DNA of 64,000 nt from Nitrospirota bacterium (GCA_016208965.1 JACQXB010000012.1:1-64000); one strand, 5' to 3'. Positions 19,110 through 28,484 are shown, numbered from the stretch's first letter. Notes: generated by a model from the letters alone, not told the origin. Translations and numbers: made by a program.

Positions 19110-19373
19110 TTATCACATAACGGGCGGCGGATGAGCGAAGTGCCCCGCAGGGGCAATTTGGGCTTCAGTCGTTCATCCGCATGATAGCCGAAGTGGCGCT
19201 GAGCGGTGAATGACATTGACATGGAGTAATGCATTAATTATTTGGCTGAAGCCTTGCTCATCCGCCACCCGATACACAAAATGGAGCGAAGCGACATTTT
19301 GTGTATCGTTCAAGGCTAAAAGAAGTGCGAAGCATTTGCTGATTATTTTTCCCTTTTAGCCTGTTGTTAGCAG
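19110..19373 (-). other. composite/double attC-like site 2
   Basis: CATAACGGGCGGCGGATGAGC ... GCTCATCCGCCACCC, then hairpin GATACACAAAATG/CATTTTGTGTATC, then AAGGCTAAAAG ... CTTTTAGCCtgttGTTAGCAG. Confidence 0.6.
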
Positions 19374-19387
19374 ACGTATGACCAATT

Positions 19388-19633
19388 TTAAGCAGCAACT
19401 AATTTTTCTTCGTTCTGAACTATAACTTTAGGATTTGGATTTTTAGGGGGAATAGGTAATCCCATTTCCTTTAACATATTGACATGCTCTATCATCCCCC
19501 ATTTTGCTTTGTAGATACAATCCTCAACAGAATGTCCTATCCCTGTAAATCCTTCTAAATCTGGAGAATAAAATCCAAAATAGTCTGGTTCTTCCGTGGC
19601 TTCAATTATTAAAGAGTATGGTAATTCAATCAT
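19388..19633 (-). CDS. hicB: HicB-family antitoxin
   Basis: YFGFYSPDLEGFTGIGHSVEDCIYKAKWGMIEHVNMLKEMGLPIPPKNPN; ORF track extends to 19681. Confidence 0.85.
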   Translation of the reverse strand: MIELPYSLIIEATEEPDYFGFYSPDLEGFTGIGHSVEDCIYKAKWGMIEHVNMLKEMGLPIPPKNPNPKVIVQNEEKLVAA

Positions 19634-19830
19634 TTTATCCCTCCTTTCTTTATACCTGCAGCCTTTAATATTGCGTGACAAGTGCCTGTAGGAATCTCTT
19701 TTGCCCCATGGTAATCAACTCTGATTAATTTATCCCAACCCGACTTCCCATAGTATCTTATAGAACCCTTTTCTTTCACAAGCCTGAATCCATTTTCCTC
19801 TAATAATCTAATCAGTTCGCTGAATTTCAT
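19630..19830 (-). CDS. hicA: HicA-family mRNA interferase toxin
   Basis: MKFSELIRLLEENGFRLVKEKGSIRYY...VDYHGAKEIPTGTCHAILKAAGIK. Confidence 0.88.
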   Translation of the reverse strand: MKFSELIRLLEENGFRLVKEKGSIRYYGKSGWDKLIRVDYHGAKEIPTGTCHAILKAAGIKKGGIK

Positions 19831-19872
19831 ATAATCTGCTGCCTATAAGCATTATATCAAATTGGTCATATG

Positions 19873-19943
19873 TCTGCTAACGGTTCCGTTGCAAAAGAAG
19901 CCTGAAAGGTTTGGACATTAGTCTTTTGCAACGTGTTAGCGGA
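19873..19943 (-). other. attC-like site 3 (short, about 70 bp)
   Basis: TCTGCTAACggttcCGTTGCAAAAG ... CTTTTGCAACGtGTTAGCGGA. Confidence 0.7.
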
Positions 19944-19960
19944 AGTTGTGGGCAATGTTT

Positions 19961-20149
19961 TCAAGCTACTTTCTGCTTTTTTTCTTTTAAAGAGATTGTC
20001 TTTAATTCAATCTGACCCTTTCTAAGAATTTTTGTTGCATCGTCCTTGATTCTCTCAATGTACTCTTTGGCTGATAGATCTTTCATATCATGATAGACCT
20101 TCTCTTTCCACTCCCATACATCAATTAAGGATTTGTCATACTTCTTCAT
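19961..20149 (-). CDS. hypothetical protein, probable antitoxin partner of the downstream PIN protein
   Basis: 62 aa ORF overlapping the PIN gene start, TA-like arrangement. Confidence 0.5.
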   Translation of the reverse strand: MKKYDKSLIDVWEWKEKVYHDMKDLSAKEYIERIKDDATKILRKGQIELKTISLKEKKQKVA

Positions 20150-20615
20150 CAGACACCTCCATTGGAGTTATCAACTCCAGTCTTTTAAAATATCCGGCTT
20201 TCATATTTATTGCGTTGACCAATTCCATTTTCTTTAAATTCGCCAAGTGCTTTAAATTCCAACTGATTAGAGCATCTACTTCGAAAACTGTTGCAACCGC
20301 AGCGTGCATAGCATCCTCAATTTTGGACGCAGGAAATACTCCTTCTGAAATATACTTTTGTGCAAGCTCTGCAGCCTCTTCATTGATTACCAGCCTTGTA
20401 GGACCATATTCAGCAATTATGTTCAAGATCGACCGTTTTTTATTATCATCAGCTCTGCCTATCTCCTCTATGACAACATCAGATATAAATATCTCATATT
20501 CATCCTGTTTAACTTTGTCAAAAAATCTCAGGGTTATTTCTCTCTTTTCAGGAGCATCATCAGCAAAATAAAAATTCCAAACAGATGTTTCCAAATAAAG
20601 CTGAGGTCTTTTCAT
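20136..20615 (-). CDS. PIN-domain protein (VapC-like)
   Basis: MKRPQLYLETSVWNFYFADDAPEKREITLRFFD...EDAMHAAVATVFEVDALISWNLKHLAN. Confidence 0.85.
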   Translation of the reverse strand: MKRPQLYLETSVWNFYFADDAPEKREITLRFFDKVKQDEYEIFISDVVIEEIGRADDNKKRSILNIIAEYGPTRLVINEEAAELAQKYISEGVFPASKIEDAMHAAVATVFEVDALISWNLKHLANLKKMELVNAINMKAGYFKRLELITPMEVSDEEV

Positions 20616-20783
20616 ATGGTTATATTATATCTCTTTCCCTTTTTATTGCCCACAATTTACGCTAACTTATTTGTATCAGCATGAAGTGCTGATATACTTC
20701 CCATTTGGTGGTGTATCAGCACCTGTTGCGGATATATTACCTCTGGCCGAAGGCCAGTTAAACTCCTAACCTGACAAATAATG

Positions 20784-21608
20784 TCATCTATCACCCCCTT
20801 TATTCAGATTTAAAGTATCAATCGGGCTTACAATTTTTCCGAGACTCTTAGTACTCACATGCGTATAAATCTCAGTCGTCTTACTGTGCGTATGCCCTAA
20901 AAGCTCTTGTATATATCTAAGGTCTTTGCCTCCTTCAAGTAGATGAGTTGCAAAACTGTGCCTGAGAGTATGAAACGAAACTTCTTTTTTGATTCCGGCT
21001 TTTTCACAGGCATTTACAAAAATCTTGTCTGCTGTTCTTGTCGATAAATATCTTCCTTCTCTCGCTCCTTCAAACAGCCATTTCTGAGGTCTGTATTTTC
21101 TCCAGTATGCCCGTAAGGTTTCCAGAACTGTTTCAGATAGCAAAGTGTACCTATCTTTTCTGCCTTTTGCACCTTTTACATGAATCAACATCCTTTTGCT
21201 GTCTATGTCCTCAGCCTTAAGTTTTACAACCTCGCTGACTCTTAACCCTGAAGAATAGGCAATCATTAAAATGGCTTTGTGTTTGATATTATCCACTGCA
21301 TTGAGGATTTTTGCAACCTCTTCCTTGCTTAAAACTACAGGTAGTTTTTTGTCTTTCCTTGGACGTTTAATCTCATACAAGAACCTCTTTTTAAGCATTG
21401 TCCCATAATAGAATTTCAAGGCATTGACCCTGTCAGAAATTAACATAGAATTTCTCTTATGCCTTCTAAATTTGGTATGTGTAACGGTATGAAGACTTCT
21501 AACGGGGTTTATAGTCTGATTCAGTGTTGAGGTTGCTGATTGTTTATCCTCTGCAAGGTAAAGCAGGTAATCTTTTATGTCTGAAATGACAACTAAGCCG
21601 CCTCTAAG
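20784..21608 (-). pseudogene. Xer-like tyrosine recombinase; 5' end truncated and N-domain interrupted by repeat-derived sequence
   Basis: catalytic domain in ORF 20784-21446 (SSGLRVSEVVKLKAEDID...HTLRHSFATHLLEGGKDLRYIQELLGHTHSKTTEIYTHVS); frame stays open upstream to about 21608 (SDIKDYLLYLAEDKQSATSTLNQTINPVRS...NSMLISDRVNALKFYYG) but no start codon was seen. Confidence 0.6.
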
Positions 21609-21638
21609 TTATAATTTATATTCTGGGGGACATTAAGA

Positions 21639-23810
21639 TTGAAACGCGATATTTATCTTGAAAACACACCTCTTAATGAGGCGAGCGAGAGGTGGGATAA
21701 AAAACTCCTTGAAAGTGGCATAGCCAAACCACTTGAAGGAGAGGGCATTAAGGTTATAGATTCTCTCAGCAGGATTACCGCTGAGGTGGTATTTGCAAGG
21801 CTTTCGTCTCCTTTTTATCACTCTTCTGCAATGGATGGATACGTAGTAAGATTTGCTGATACATTTGGTGCTTCTGATAGAAACCCAAAACAGCTTAATG
21901 TCCCGGAACAGGCTGTTTATATTAATACCGGAGACCCAATGCCTGATGGATTTAATGCAGTGATAATGATTGAAGATGTGAACCTCGTTAGAAAACAAGA
22001 CTCTTTTTCTAACGGAGTGAACACTATTAAAGCAGATAAAACAAATCCCCCCTTACCCCCCTTTGACAAAGGGGGGATGGGGGGATTTTCAGAATATATT
22101 GAAATAATCACACCTGCTACTCCATGGCAGAATGTAAGGATAATCGGAGAGGATATTGTCGCAACAGAACTTATCCTTCCTGAGAATCATAAAATAAGAC
22201 CTGTTGACATAGGTGCGATGCTTGCCGGAGGGCTTACAACTGTAAATGTAAGGAGAAAACCGTGTGTTGCTATTATCCCAACAGGAAGTGAGATTGTAGA
22301 GCCGGGGGAAAAATTAAAAAAAGGGGATATTATTGAGTATAACTCAAGAATTCTTTCGGGGCTTGTCACAGAATGGGGCGGTGAGCCTGTAAGATTTAAT
22401 TCTGTTAGTGATAATATTGAAGAACTTAAAAAGGCATTACTTGATGCACTTGAGGCTGCTGACATGGTAGCAATAATTGCAGGTTCTTCAGCCGGCACAA
22501 AGGACTTTACCCCTCATGTAATAAAAGAACTCGGTGAGATGATACTGCATGGAATAAATATAAGGCCCGGGAAACCGCTAATTCTCGGCTGGGTCAATAA
22601 TAAGCCTGTGCTTGGCATACCTGGTTATCCTGTCTCTGCATATATAACTTTTGAGTTATTTGCAAAACCCCTTATCCATATATGGCAGGGGATTGAACTT
22701 AAAGAAAAGGAAAAGGCAAAGGCAAAGGCAAAGGCAAAGGCAAGGTTAAGTAGGCAGATTGCATCTTCTTTGGGGATGGAGGAGTTTGTGAGGGTAAAAG
22801 TAGGAAAGGTAGGAGAAAACTTTATAGCAAGCCCGGTAAGCAGAGGCGCGGGAATTCTTATGAGCCTTGTAAGAGCAGATGGAATCCTAAGGATCCCTGC
22901 AATGAGTGAGGGATTTGGTGCAGGCACAGAGGTAGAGGTAGAGCTAATCAGACATAGCAATGAGATTAAGAATACAATAATCTGCATTGGTAGCCACGAC
23001 ATTACGCTTGATATACTTGCAAATTTCTTAAAGAAAAAATATCCAAAGTACTCTTTATCATCAGCCCATGTTGGTTCAATGGGTGGGTTGTTCGCATTAA
23101 AACGAGGTGAGGCGCACATTGCAGGCATGCATTTGCTTGATGAAGAAACAGGGGAATATAATGTGCCATTTATTAACCGTCTATTTAATAAAAATAATCC
23201 TCCTGCTCCAACATTCGATAAAAATCCCCCCATCCCCCCTTTGTCAAAGGAGGGCAAGGGGGGATTGATTAACCCCTCTGTATCCCCCCTTAGTAAGGGG
23301 GGAATTAAAGAAAAAATTATCCTCGTAAATCTTGTTTACAGACAGCAGGGACTGTATATTTTAAAAGGTAATCCCAAAAATATAAAAGGCTTCGAGGATT
23401 TAACAAGGCATGAAGTGACTTTTATAAACAGACAGACTGGCTCAGGGACAAGGCTTCTTACGGATAAGCACTTAAGGGAATTCGGCATTGACTCCCAAAA
23501 AATAAAGGGATATGAAAGAGAGGAATATACGCATATGACTGTTGCTTCTGCAGTGCTGACAGGTATTGCAGATACAGGGCTTGGGATACTTGCTGCCTCC
23601 AAGGCATTAGGGCTTGATTTTATCCCTGTGGCTAAAGAGCGATATGACTTGGCTATCCCTCAAAAATTCTATGAATCTGAGATGATTGAAGGGCTTCTTA
23701 AAATAATCACAGAAGATAAGGAGTTCAGGGATATAGTGGTTAGCCTTGGTGGTTATGATATAAGTGATATGGGCAAGATAGTTTATGATGGAACTAATAG
23801 AAGGATTTAA
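21639..23810 (+). CDS. moeA: molybdopterin biosynthesis MoeA fused to PBP/LysR-substrate-binding-like domain
   Basis: [15 protein letters not shown]...[11 protein letters not shown]...[17 protein letters not shown], then [19 protein letters not shown]...[14 protein letters not shown]. Confidence 0.92.
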   Translation: MKRDIYLENTPLNEASERWDKKLLESGIAKPLEGEGIKVIDSLSRITAEVVFARLSSPFYHSSAMDGYVVRFADTFGASDRNPKQLNVPEQAVYINTGDPMPDGFNAVIMIEDVNLVRKQDSFSNGVNTIKADKTNPPLPPFDKGGMGGFSEYIEIITPATPWQNVRIIGEDIVATELILPENHKIRPVDIGAMLAGGLTTVNVRRKPCVAIIPTGSEIVEPGEKLKKGDIIEYNSRILSGLVTEWGGEPVRFNSVSDNIEELKKALLDALEAADMVAIIAGSSAGTKDFTPHVIKELGEMILHGINIRPGKPLILGWVNNKPVLGIPGYPVSAYITFELFAKPLIHIWQGIELKEKEKAKAKAKAKARLSRQIASSLGMEEFVRVKVGKVGENFIASPVSRGAGILMSLVRADGILRIPAMSEGFGAGTEVEVELIRHSNEIKNTIICIGSHDITLDILANFLKKKYPKYSLSSAHVGSMGGLFALKRGEAHIAGMHLLDEETGEYNVPFINRLFNKNNPPAPTFDKNPPIPPLSKEGKGGLINPSVSPLSKGGIKEKIILVNLVYRQQGLYILKGNPKNIKGFEDLTRHEVTFINRQTGSGTRLLTDKHLREFGIDSQKIKGYEREEYTHMTVASAVLTGIADTGLGILAASKALGLDFIPVAKERYDLAIPQKFYESEMIEGLLKIITEDKEFRDIVVSLGGYDISDMGKIVYDGTNRRI

Positions 23811-24514
23811 TATTCTCCTATCCCATTCGTAGACTCAAGAAGTCTCTTAGCCCCAATAAATCTTTTGACATAATAAGGTTCATGGATATTACTGATTATA
23901 ACCTTGTTTTCTTTTTGAGATGCGTGGATAAACATATTGTCCCCTATATAAATACCTACATGAGAAGGGAAAGACGCATGAGTGGTGAAAAACACAAGGT
24001 CTCCGATTGAGAGGTCTTCTCTCTGAGCATCATTTCCCATACTAAACTGCTCTCTTGCAGTTCTTGGAAGCGGGATGCTTAAGAAGGCAAATATCTTTTG
24101 GACAAATGCTGAGCAGTCAATACCAAGGATAGATGAACCGCCAAATTTATAGGGGATATTTAAGAATTTTTTTGCAAAGATTATAAGCCTCTCCTTTTCA
24201 TCAAGGCCTTCCAACCCTTCATCGCTTGGATTACTATTAATCAAGGTCTCTGCTTCTTCATGCTCTGTAAAAAGTTTTTCTTCTTTTATGGAGATAATCA
24301 ATCTTTGCCCGGGCTTGATAATCCCTCTCTTAATATTATTCAAATTTTTTAATTCCTTAACCGTGGTGTTGTTATCCTGCGCAATCTTATAGAGGGTATC
24401 ACCTTTTTTTATTATATATGTCTTAACATCCTTTTCAACTTTATAACCTTCAGCAAAGCCATTATTTACAAAAAATAGCAAGACGATTAAAACAATAAAA
24501 CTAAACCTCCACAC
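23807..24514 (-). CDS. C40 (NlpC/P60) peptidase with LysM domain
   Basis: YIIKKGDTLYKIAQDNN; IPYKFGGSSILGIDCSAFVQKIF...HVGIYIGDNMFIHAS; GTG start inferred from signal peptide. Confidence 0.88.
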   Translation of the reverse strand: MWRFSFIVLIVLLFFVNNGFAEGYKVEKDVKTYIIKKGDTLYKIAQDNNTTVKELKNLNNIKRGIIKPGQRLIISIKEEKLFTEHEEAETLINSNPSDEGLEGLDEKERLIIFAKKFLNIPYKFGGSSILGIDCSAFVQKIFAFLSIPLPRTAREQFSMGNDAQREDLSIGDLVFFTTHASFPSHVGIYIGDNMFIHASQKENKVIISNIHEPYYVKRFIGAKRLLESTNGIGEY

Positions 24515-25037
24515 CTTCCACCTCCTGAATTTCCTTAAGGGTTGGTAGTTCCGCGAGGTCTTTAAGTCCAAAGTATTGAAGAAATTCTTTTGTAGTCCCA
24601 TACATGAGCGGTCTGCCCGGGGTCTCTTTTCTACCAAGAATCTTTATAAGCCTCCTTTCAAGAAGGGTTCTCAATGGTCCGTCCGAGTTAACACCCCTTA
24701 TTGCTTCAACCTCAGCCCTGATAATAGGTTGTTTATAAGCGACAATTGATAGAGTCTCAAGTGCCTGTTGTGATAGCCTTGTAGGGAGCGCGGTGCTTAG
24801 AAGTTTTTTTACCCATGCCCCGCAGCCCGGGTTCGTAACCATCTGATACCCTCCTGCTATCTCAGCTATAAAGACCCCGCCATTTTTTAACTGATACTCT
24901 TTGATAAGTTCCCCGATCAACCTCCATATCTCCCTTTTATCAATTTCCAATATGTTCTTTAAAGTCTCTACTGTGAGGGGTTCACCTGAAATAAAAAAGA
25001 GTGCCTCAAGTATAGATTTTACTTCTTTGTCTTCCAT
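24501..25037 (-). CDS. scpB: segregation and condensation protein B
   Basis: ILEALFFISGEPLT...LSQQALETLSIVAYKQPIIRAEVEAIRGVNSDGPLRTLLERRLI. Confidence 0.92.
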   Translation of the reverse strand: MEDKEVKSILEALFFISGEPLTVETLKNILEIDKREIWRLIGELIKEYQLKNGGVFIAEIAGGYQMVTNPGCGAWVKKLLSTALPTRLSQQALETLSIVAYKQPIIRAEVEAIRGVNSDGPLRTLLERRLIKILGRKETPGRPLMYGTTKEFLQYFGLKDLAELPTLKEIQEVEGVEV

Positions 25038-25767
25038 GGCAGCTCCGATGTCTTCCTAATGGATGCTCTTTCAGGACTTTTGAATCTTTGCCATTTCTCA
25101 ATAATTCAAATATCCTGTTAAGGGATTCCTGTTGGAACTTATAAATATCTACAACAGGTATTTCATAAGGAAATCTCTGATAAATAAAATTAGATACAGG
25201 GCTATAGTTATGCAGTCTTGATAAAAGAAGAAGCCCTTTAAATATCCTCTTATTGGTTTTAAAAGAGAAAAATACGCTTTCAAGTATGTTTCCCATGAAT
25301 ATATCGTTTTTCTTCTGTGTGGTCTTATCAATAGCTCCGAGCATATTGCCATATTCTTTATTGACTACACTGTCTGCCTTAACCTCAAGGAGGGAGTGTT
25401 TGAAAGGAAGTTTGGCTCTATTAATGTTATGCACCACTGTATCGGCTGATAGATGTGTAAGGTACCCATAGGCAAATGCCTTCTGCGGGTTTGTCTTTGC
25501 GATTTCCAGTAATCTCCATGCAATATCCCAGTTGTGAGAGTTTTTCTCATGAACCTGAAATTTCCTGCCAAGAATTATATCAGCACTTAAATTTCCGTAT
25601 AGGAAGTCTCTCTTGAATTTCCTTAAAAGTGCGTATATGCCAGCAGGGACAATAGTAGAGCCAAGCTCCAGCACCTGATTGCCAAGGTAGACATGAGTAA
25701 TTGGTCCCCAGGCATCTGCAATAGAAGGAATAAATAATATCGATAAAAAAAGGCTTAGGATAAGCAT
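25006..25767 (-). CDS. zinc-dependent phospholipase C family protein
   Basis: AWGPITHVYLGNQVL...LYGNLSADIILG...AFAYGYLTHLSADTVVHN. Confidence 0.8.
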   Translation of the reverse strand: MLILSLFLSILFIPSIADAWGPITHVYLGNQVLELGSTIVPAGIYALLRKFKRDFLYGNLSADIILGRKFQVHEKNSHNWDIAWRLLEIAKTNPQKAFAYGYLTHLSADTVVHNINRAKLPFKHSLLEVKADSVVNKEYGNMLGAIDKTTQKKNDIFMGNILESVFFSFKTNKRIFKGLLLLSRLHNYSPVSNFIYQRFPYEIPVVDIYKFQQESLNRIFELLRNGKDSKVLKEHPLGRHRSCHGRQRSKIYT

Positions 25768-25826
25768 AGTGATTACATTATAGGATAATCTCTATAAAAA
25801 TTCTATCTAAATTATTAAAGCTCCCA

Positions 25827-26387
25827 TTAAAGTTTTCTATGAAACTTGTTCTGAGCATAAGGGGTTCCTTTATCAATGATTACCGCTACTGCATCACCTG
25901 CATTTTCTATGCAGTTCTTAATCAATGGCTCTTCTGCCTTGCTAAAGTTTTTTAACACATATTCTTCTGCTGGTAGAGACTTGGAGCGGCCTATCCCGAG
26001 TTTAAGCCTTATAAAGTCTCCTGAACCTATAATTTCTATAACGGAATCTACCCCCTTATGTCCACCCGAGGAGCCACCTTTTTTGATCCTGAGAACACCT
26101 ATATCCAGATCAAGGTCATCATGTATAACCATCACATTATCTATATCTGAGTATTTTCGGATAGCATCCTTGACTGCAAGCCCACTTCTGTTCATGAATG
26201 TAATCGGTTTTGCAAGGATTACATCTTTCCCCTCTATAGAGCCCTTTCCATAGATATAGTTTTTTGCCTTTTTATCTATAGGGATGGAGAATCTAAAGGA
26301 GATGGCATCGAGAACCATAAAGCCAAGGTTGTGCCTTGCTTTTGAATAAGACATCCCCGGATTTCCAAGACCGATTATAAGCCACAT
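25827..26387 (-). CDS. pth: peptidyl-tRNA hydrolase
   Basis: MWLIIGLGNPGMSYSKARHNLGFMVLD...HDDLDLDIGVLRIKKGGSSGGHKGVDSVI; ORF track start is farther upstream. Confidence 0.95.
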   Translation of the reverse strand: MWLIIGLGNPGMSYSKARHNLGFMVLDAISFRFSIPIDKKAKNYIYGKGSIEGKDVILAKPITFMNRSGLAVKDAIRKYSDIDNVMVIHDDLDLDIGVLRIKKGGSSGGHKGVDSVIEIIGSGDFIRLKLGIGRSKSLPAEEYVLKNFSKAEEPLIKNCIENAGDAVAVIIDKGTPYAQNKFHRKL

Positions 26388-26429
26388 AACGACAGTGAAT
26401 AGTGAATAGTAAAAACTAAACACTGAAAG

Positions 26430-27146
26430 CTAACCTTTCTCTTTCTGTGTTTTTTGCTCCTTCTGCTCTTTCTTGGGCTTTTCTTTCTCTGTTGCTATCT
26501 CTTCTTCCTTTTCCTTAGCCTTTGTTTTCTTTACAAGCTCGGGTTCTGCTACTACTGCCTCAGCAGGTGCAACCTCTTCTGCCAGAGGGGCAGTAACAGT
26601 CAGGACAACAGCTTGAGGGTCAGTTAATATTTTTAACCCTTCTTTTAGGATAAAATCGCTTACATGTAGGGAGTGGCCTATCTCTAATGCTTCAGCATTA
26701 ACCTCTATCCTTTCAGGTATCTCTGTAGGAAGGCATTCTACCTGAACCTCTCTCATTAGTTGTTGCATTATTCCACCCTTTTTCACACCTGCAGGCTCTT
26801 TTGTTATCGCTATAGGCACTGTTACCTTAATTTTTTTCTCCAGTGATATCTCTATGAAGTCAATATGCAAAGGATCATCATTTATAGGGTCTACCTGATA
26901 ATCCTTAACAAGTACCCAGTGATTGGTCTTTTTAGCATTCTCATCTATTAGTTCCATTGAAATTAATGCATGCTCTGTGGCTTGTGAAGACATTAGTTTA
27001 TCAATGTCTTTCAGATGGACTCTTATTGGTATTGAACTTCCACCACCATAAAGGACCGCGGGAAGCATTTCCTGTCTTCTGAGTGTCCTCGCAACTCCTT
27101 TCCCTGCTTCCATTCTTTTCTCTGCTTTAAGTGTAACCTGTTCCAT
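26430..27146 (-). CDS. rplY: 50S ribosomal protein L25/general stress protein Ctc
   Basis: RTLRRQEMLPAVLYGGG...DYQVDPINDDPLHIDFIEI; acidic/lysine-rich tail. Confidence 0.92.
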   Translation of the reverse strand: MEQVTLKAEKRMEAGKGVARTLRRQEMLPAVLYGGGSSIPIRVHLKDIDKLMSSQATEHALISMELIDENAKKTNHWVLVKDYQVDPINDDPLHIDFIEISLEKKIKVTVPIAITKEPAGVKKGGIMQQLMREVQVECLPTEIPERIEVNAEALEIGHSLHVSDFILKEGLKILTDPQAVVLTVTAPLAEEVAPAEAVVAEPELVKKTKAKEKEEEIATEKEKPKKEQKEQKTQKEKG

Positions 27147-27232
27147 ATGTTAAACCTCCTACATAAAAGTATATAGTAGCAAGTAGAAAGCAGAGAGGTT
27201 TTTCTCGCTACTCGCTACTCTTTACTTGCTAC

Positions 27233-28174
27233 TTACACAAATAATGAACTTACTGAAGATTCCTCGTGAATCCGCTTTATTGCCTCACCTAAAAGTGGTG
27301 AGACCGAAAGGACAGTAAGTTTTTTACACTTCTTTTGTTTATCCTCTACCGGAATGGTATTAGTTACAATTACATCTTCAATATCTGACTTGTTAATCCT
27401 CTCAATCGCAGGACCAGAAAGCACTGCATGGGTGCATGCTGCAATTATGCGTCTTGCGCCTTTTTCTTTAATTGCGGATACCGCCTGAGTAATAGTGCCT
27501 GCGGTGTCTATCATGTCATCAAGGAGTATTGCGTTTTTTCCTTTTACATCACCTATGACATTCATCACCTGTGATACAGCTGCTCCTTCCCTCCGTTTAT
27601 CTATAATAGCCAGCGAAGCATTAAGTCTTTTGGCAAATGCCCTTGCCCTTTCAACACCACCTGCATCAGGTGAAACAATAACCGCCTTATCAGAGTATTT
27701 TTCTCTCATATACTCAATGAATACAGGGGTTGCATAAAGATGATCCACAGGGATATCGAAGAATCCCTGGATCTGTCCTACATGTAAGTCTATAGTAAGC
27801 ACCCTATTTGCTCCTGCTACTGTTATTAAATCAGCTACTAACTTTGCCGAGATAGGAACCCTCGGCAGAACCTTCCTATCCTGTCGGGCATAACCATAAT
27901 AAGGGATAACCGCTGTAATTCTCCTTGCTGAAGCCCTCTTAAGTGCATCTAACAATAGAAATAATTCCATTATATTATGGTTTACAGGGTTACATGTTGG
28001 CTGCACAAGGAAAACATCTGTCCCTCTCACATTCTCATTCACCTGTACCATTATCTCGCCATCGGCAAAGGTAGACACTGTAGCATCACCGAGAGGGATG
28101 CCCATGTAATCAGCTATCTCTTTAGCTAATGCCTTATTTGCATTTCCTGAAAATAATTTAATACCCTCTGGCAT
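27233..28174 (-). CDS. prs: ribose-phosphate pyrophosphokinase
   Basis: [25 protein letters not shown]...[11 protein letters not shown]...[12 protein letters not shown]. Confidence 0.96.
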   Translation of the reverse strand: MPEGIKLFSGNANKALAKEIADYMGIPLGDATVSTFADGEIMVQVNENVRGTDVFLVQPTCNPVNHNIMELFLLLDALKRASARRITAVIPYYGYARQDRKVLPRVPISAKLVADLITVAGANRVLTIDLHVGQIQGFFDIPVDHLYATPVFIEYMREKYSDKAVIVSPDAGGVERARAFAKRLNASLAIIDKRREGAAVSQVMNVIGDVKGKNAILLDDMIDTAGTITQAVSAIKEKGARRIIAACTHAVLSGPAIERINKSDIEDVIVTNTIPVEDKQKKCKKLTVLSVSPLLGEAIKRIHEESSVSSLFV

Positions 28175-28296
28175 GTTATCTCCTTCATTTAGTATAGAAG
28201 ATGGGAAGTTGAGAAATTCTTATCTTCTTACCTTCACAACCTCGCATCTTCTCTCTTTTTTACTGTTCACTCTGAATTTTGCAGTGCAAAATTCAG

Positions 28297-28368
28297 CTGG
28301 GGCGGGAGGATTCGAACCTCCAGATGGGAGATCCAAAGTCTCCTGACTTGCCGTTTGTCGACGCCCCA
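28297..28368 (-). tRNA. tRNA-Gln (anticodon TTG)
   Basis: reverse complement TGGGGCGTCGACAAACGGCAAGTCAGGAGACTTTGGATCTCCCATCTGGAGGTTCGAATCCTCCCGCCCCAG; acceptor, T-arm and anticodon stem all pair. Confidence 0.92.
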
Positions 28369-28383
28369 TCGTAAAAATGTAAA

Positions 28384-28484
28384 GTTTAAAAATTATCCCG
28401 AACAGTCGGGACAAAATTATGGAAGAAAATTTAATTTAAATAATTTCCTTAATTTTGATTTTTGCATTTTGATTTTTAATCTTC
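28384..28484. repeat. AT-rich dispersed repeat, copy 1 (contains nested TCCCGA palindrome)
   Basis: homologous in inverted orientation to 42521-42613; nested atcccgaacagtcgggac absent from the other copy. Confidence 0.65.

Noticed and set aside
21639-23810. MoeA-PBP fusion as a new domain architecture
   Set aside because: MoeA fused to a LysR-substrate/PBP-like domain is an established architecture; only the repeat insertions are unusual.
24501-25037. scpB overlap with NlpC gene as evidence of translational coupling or a frameshift
   Set aside because: Overlap disappears if the NlpC gene starts at the GTG near 24514 that precedes its signal peptide.
28220-28414. 64-aa ORF overlapping tRNA-Gln
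   Set aside because: Antisense/readthrough of a clear tRNA and repeat sequence.
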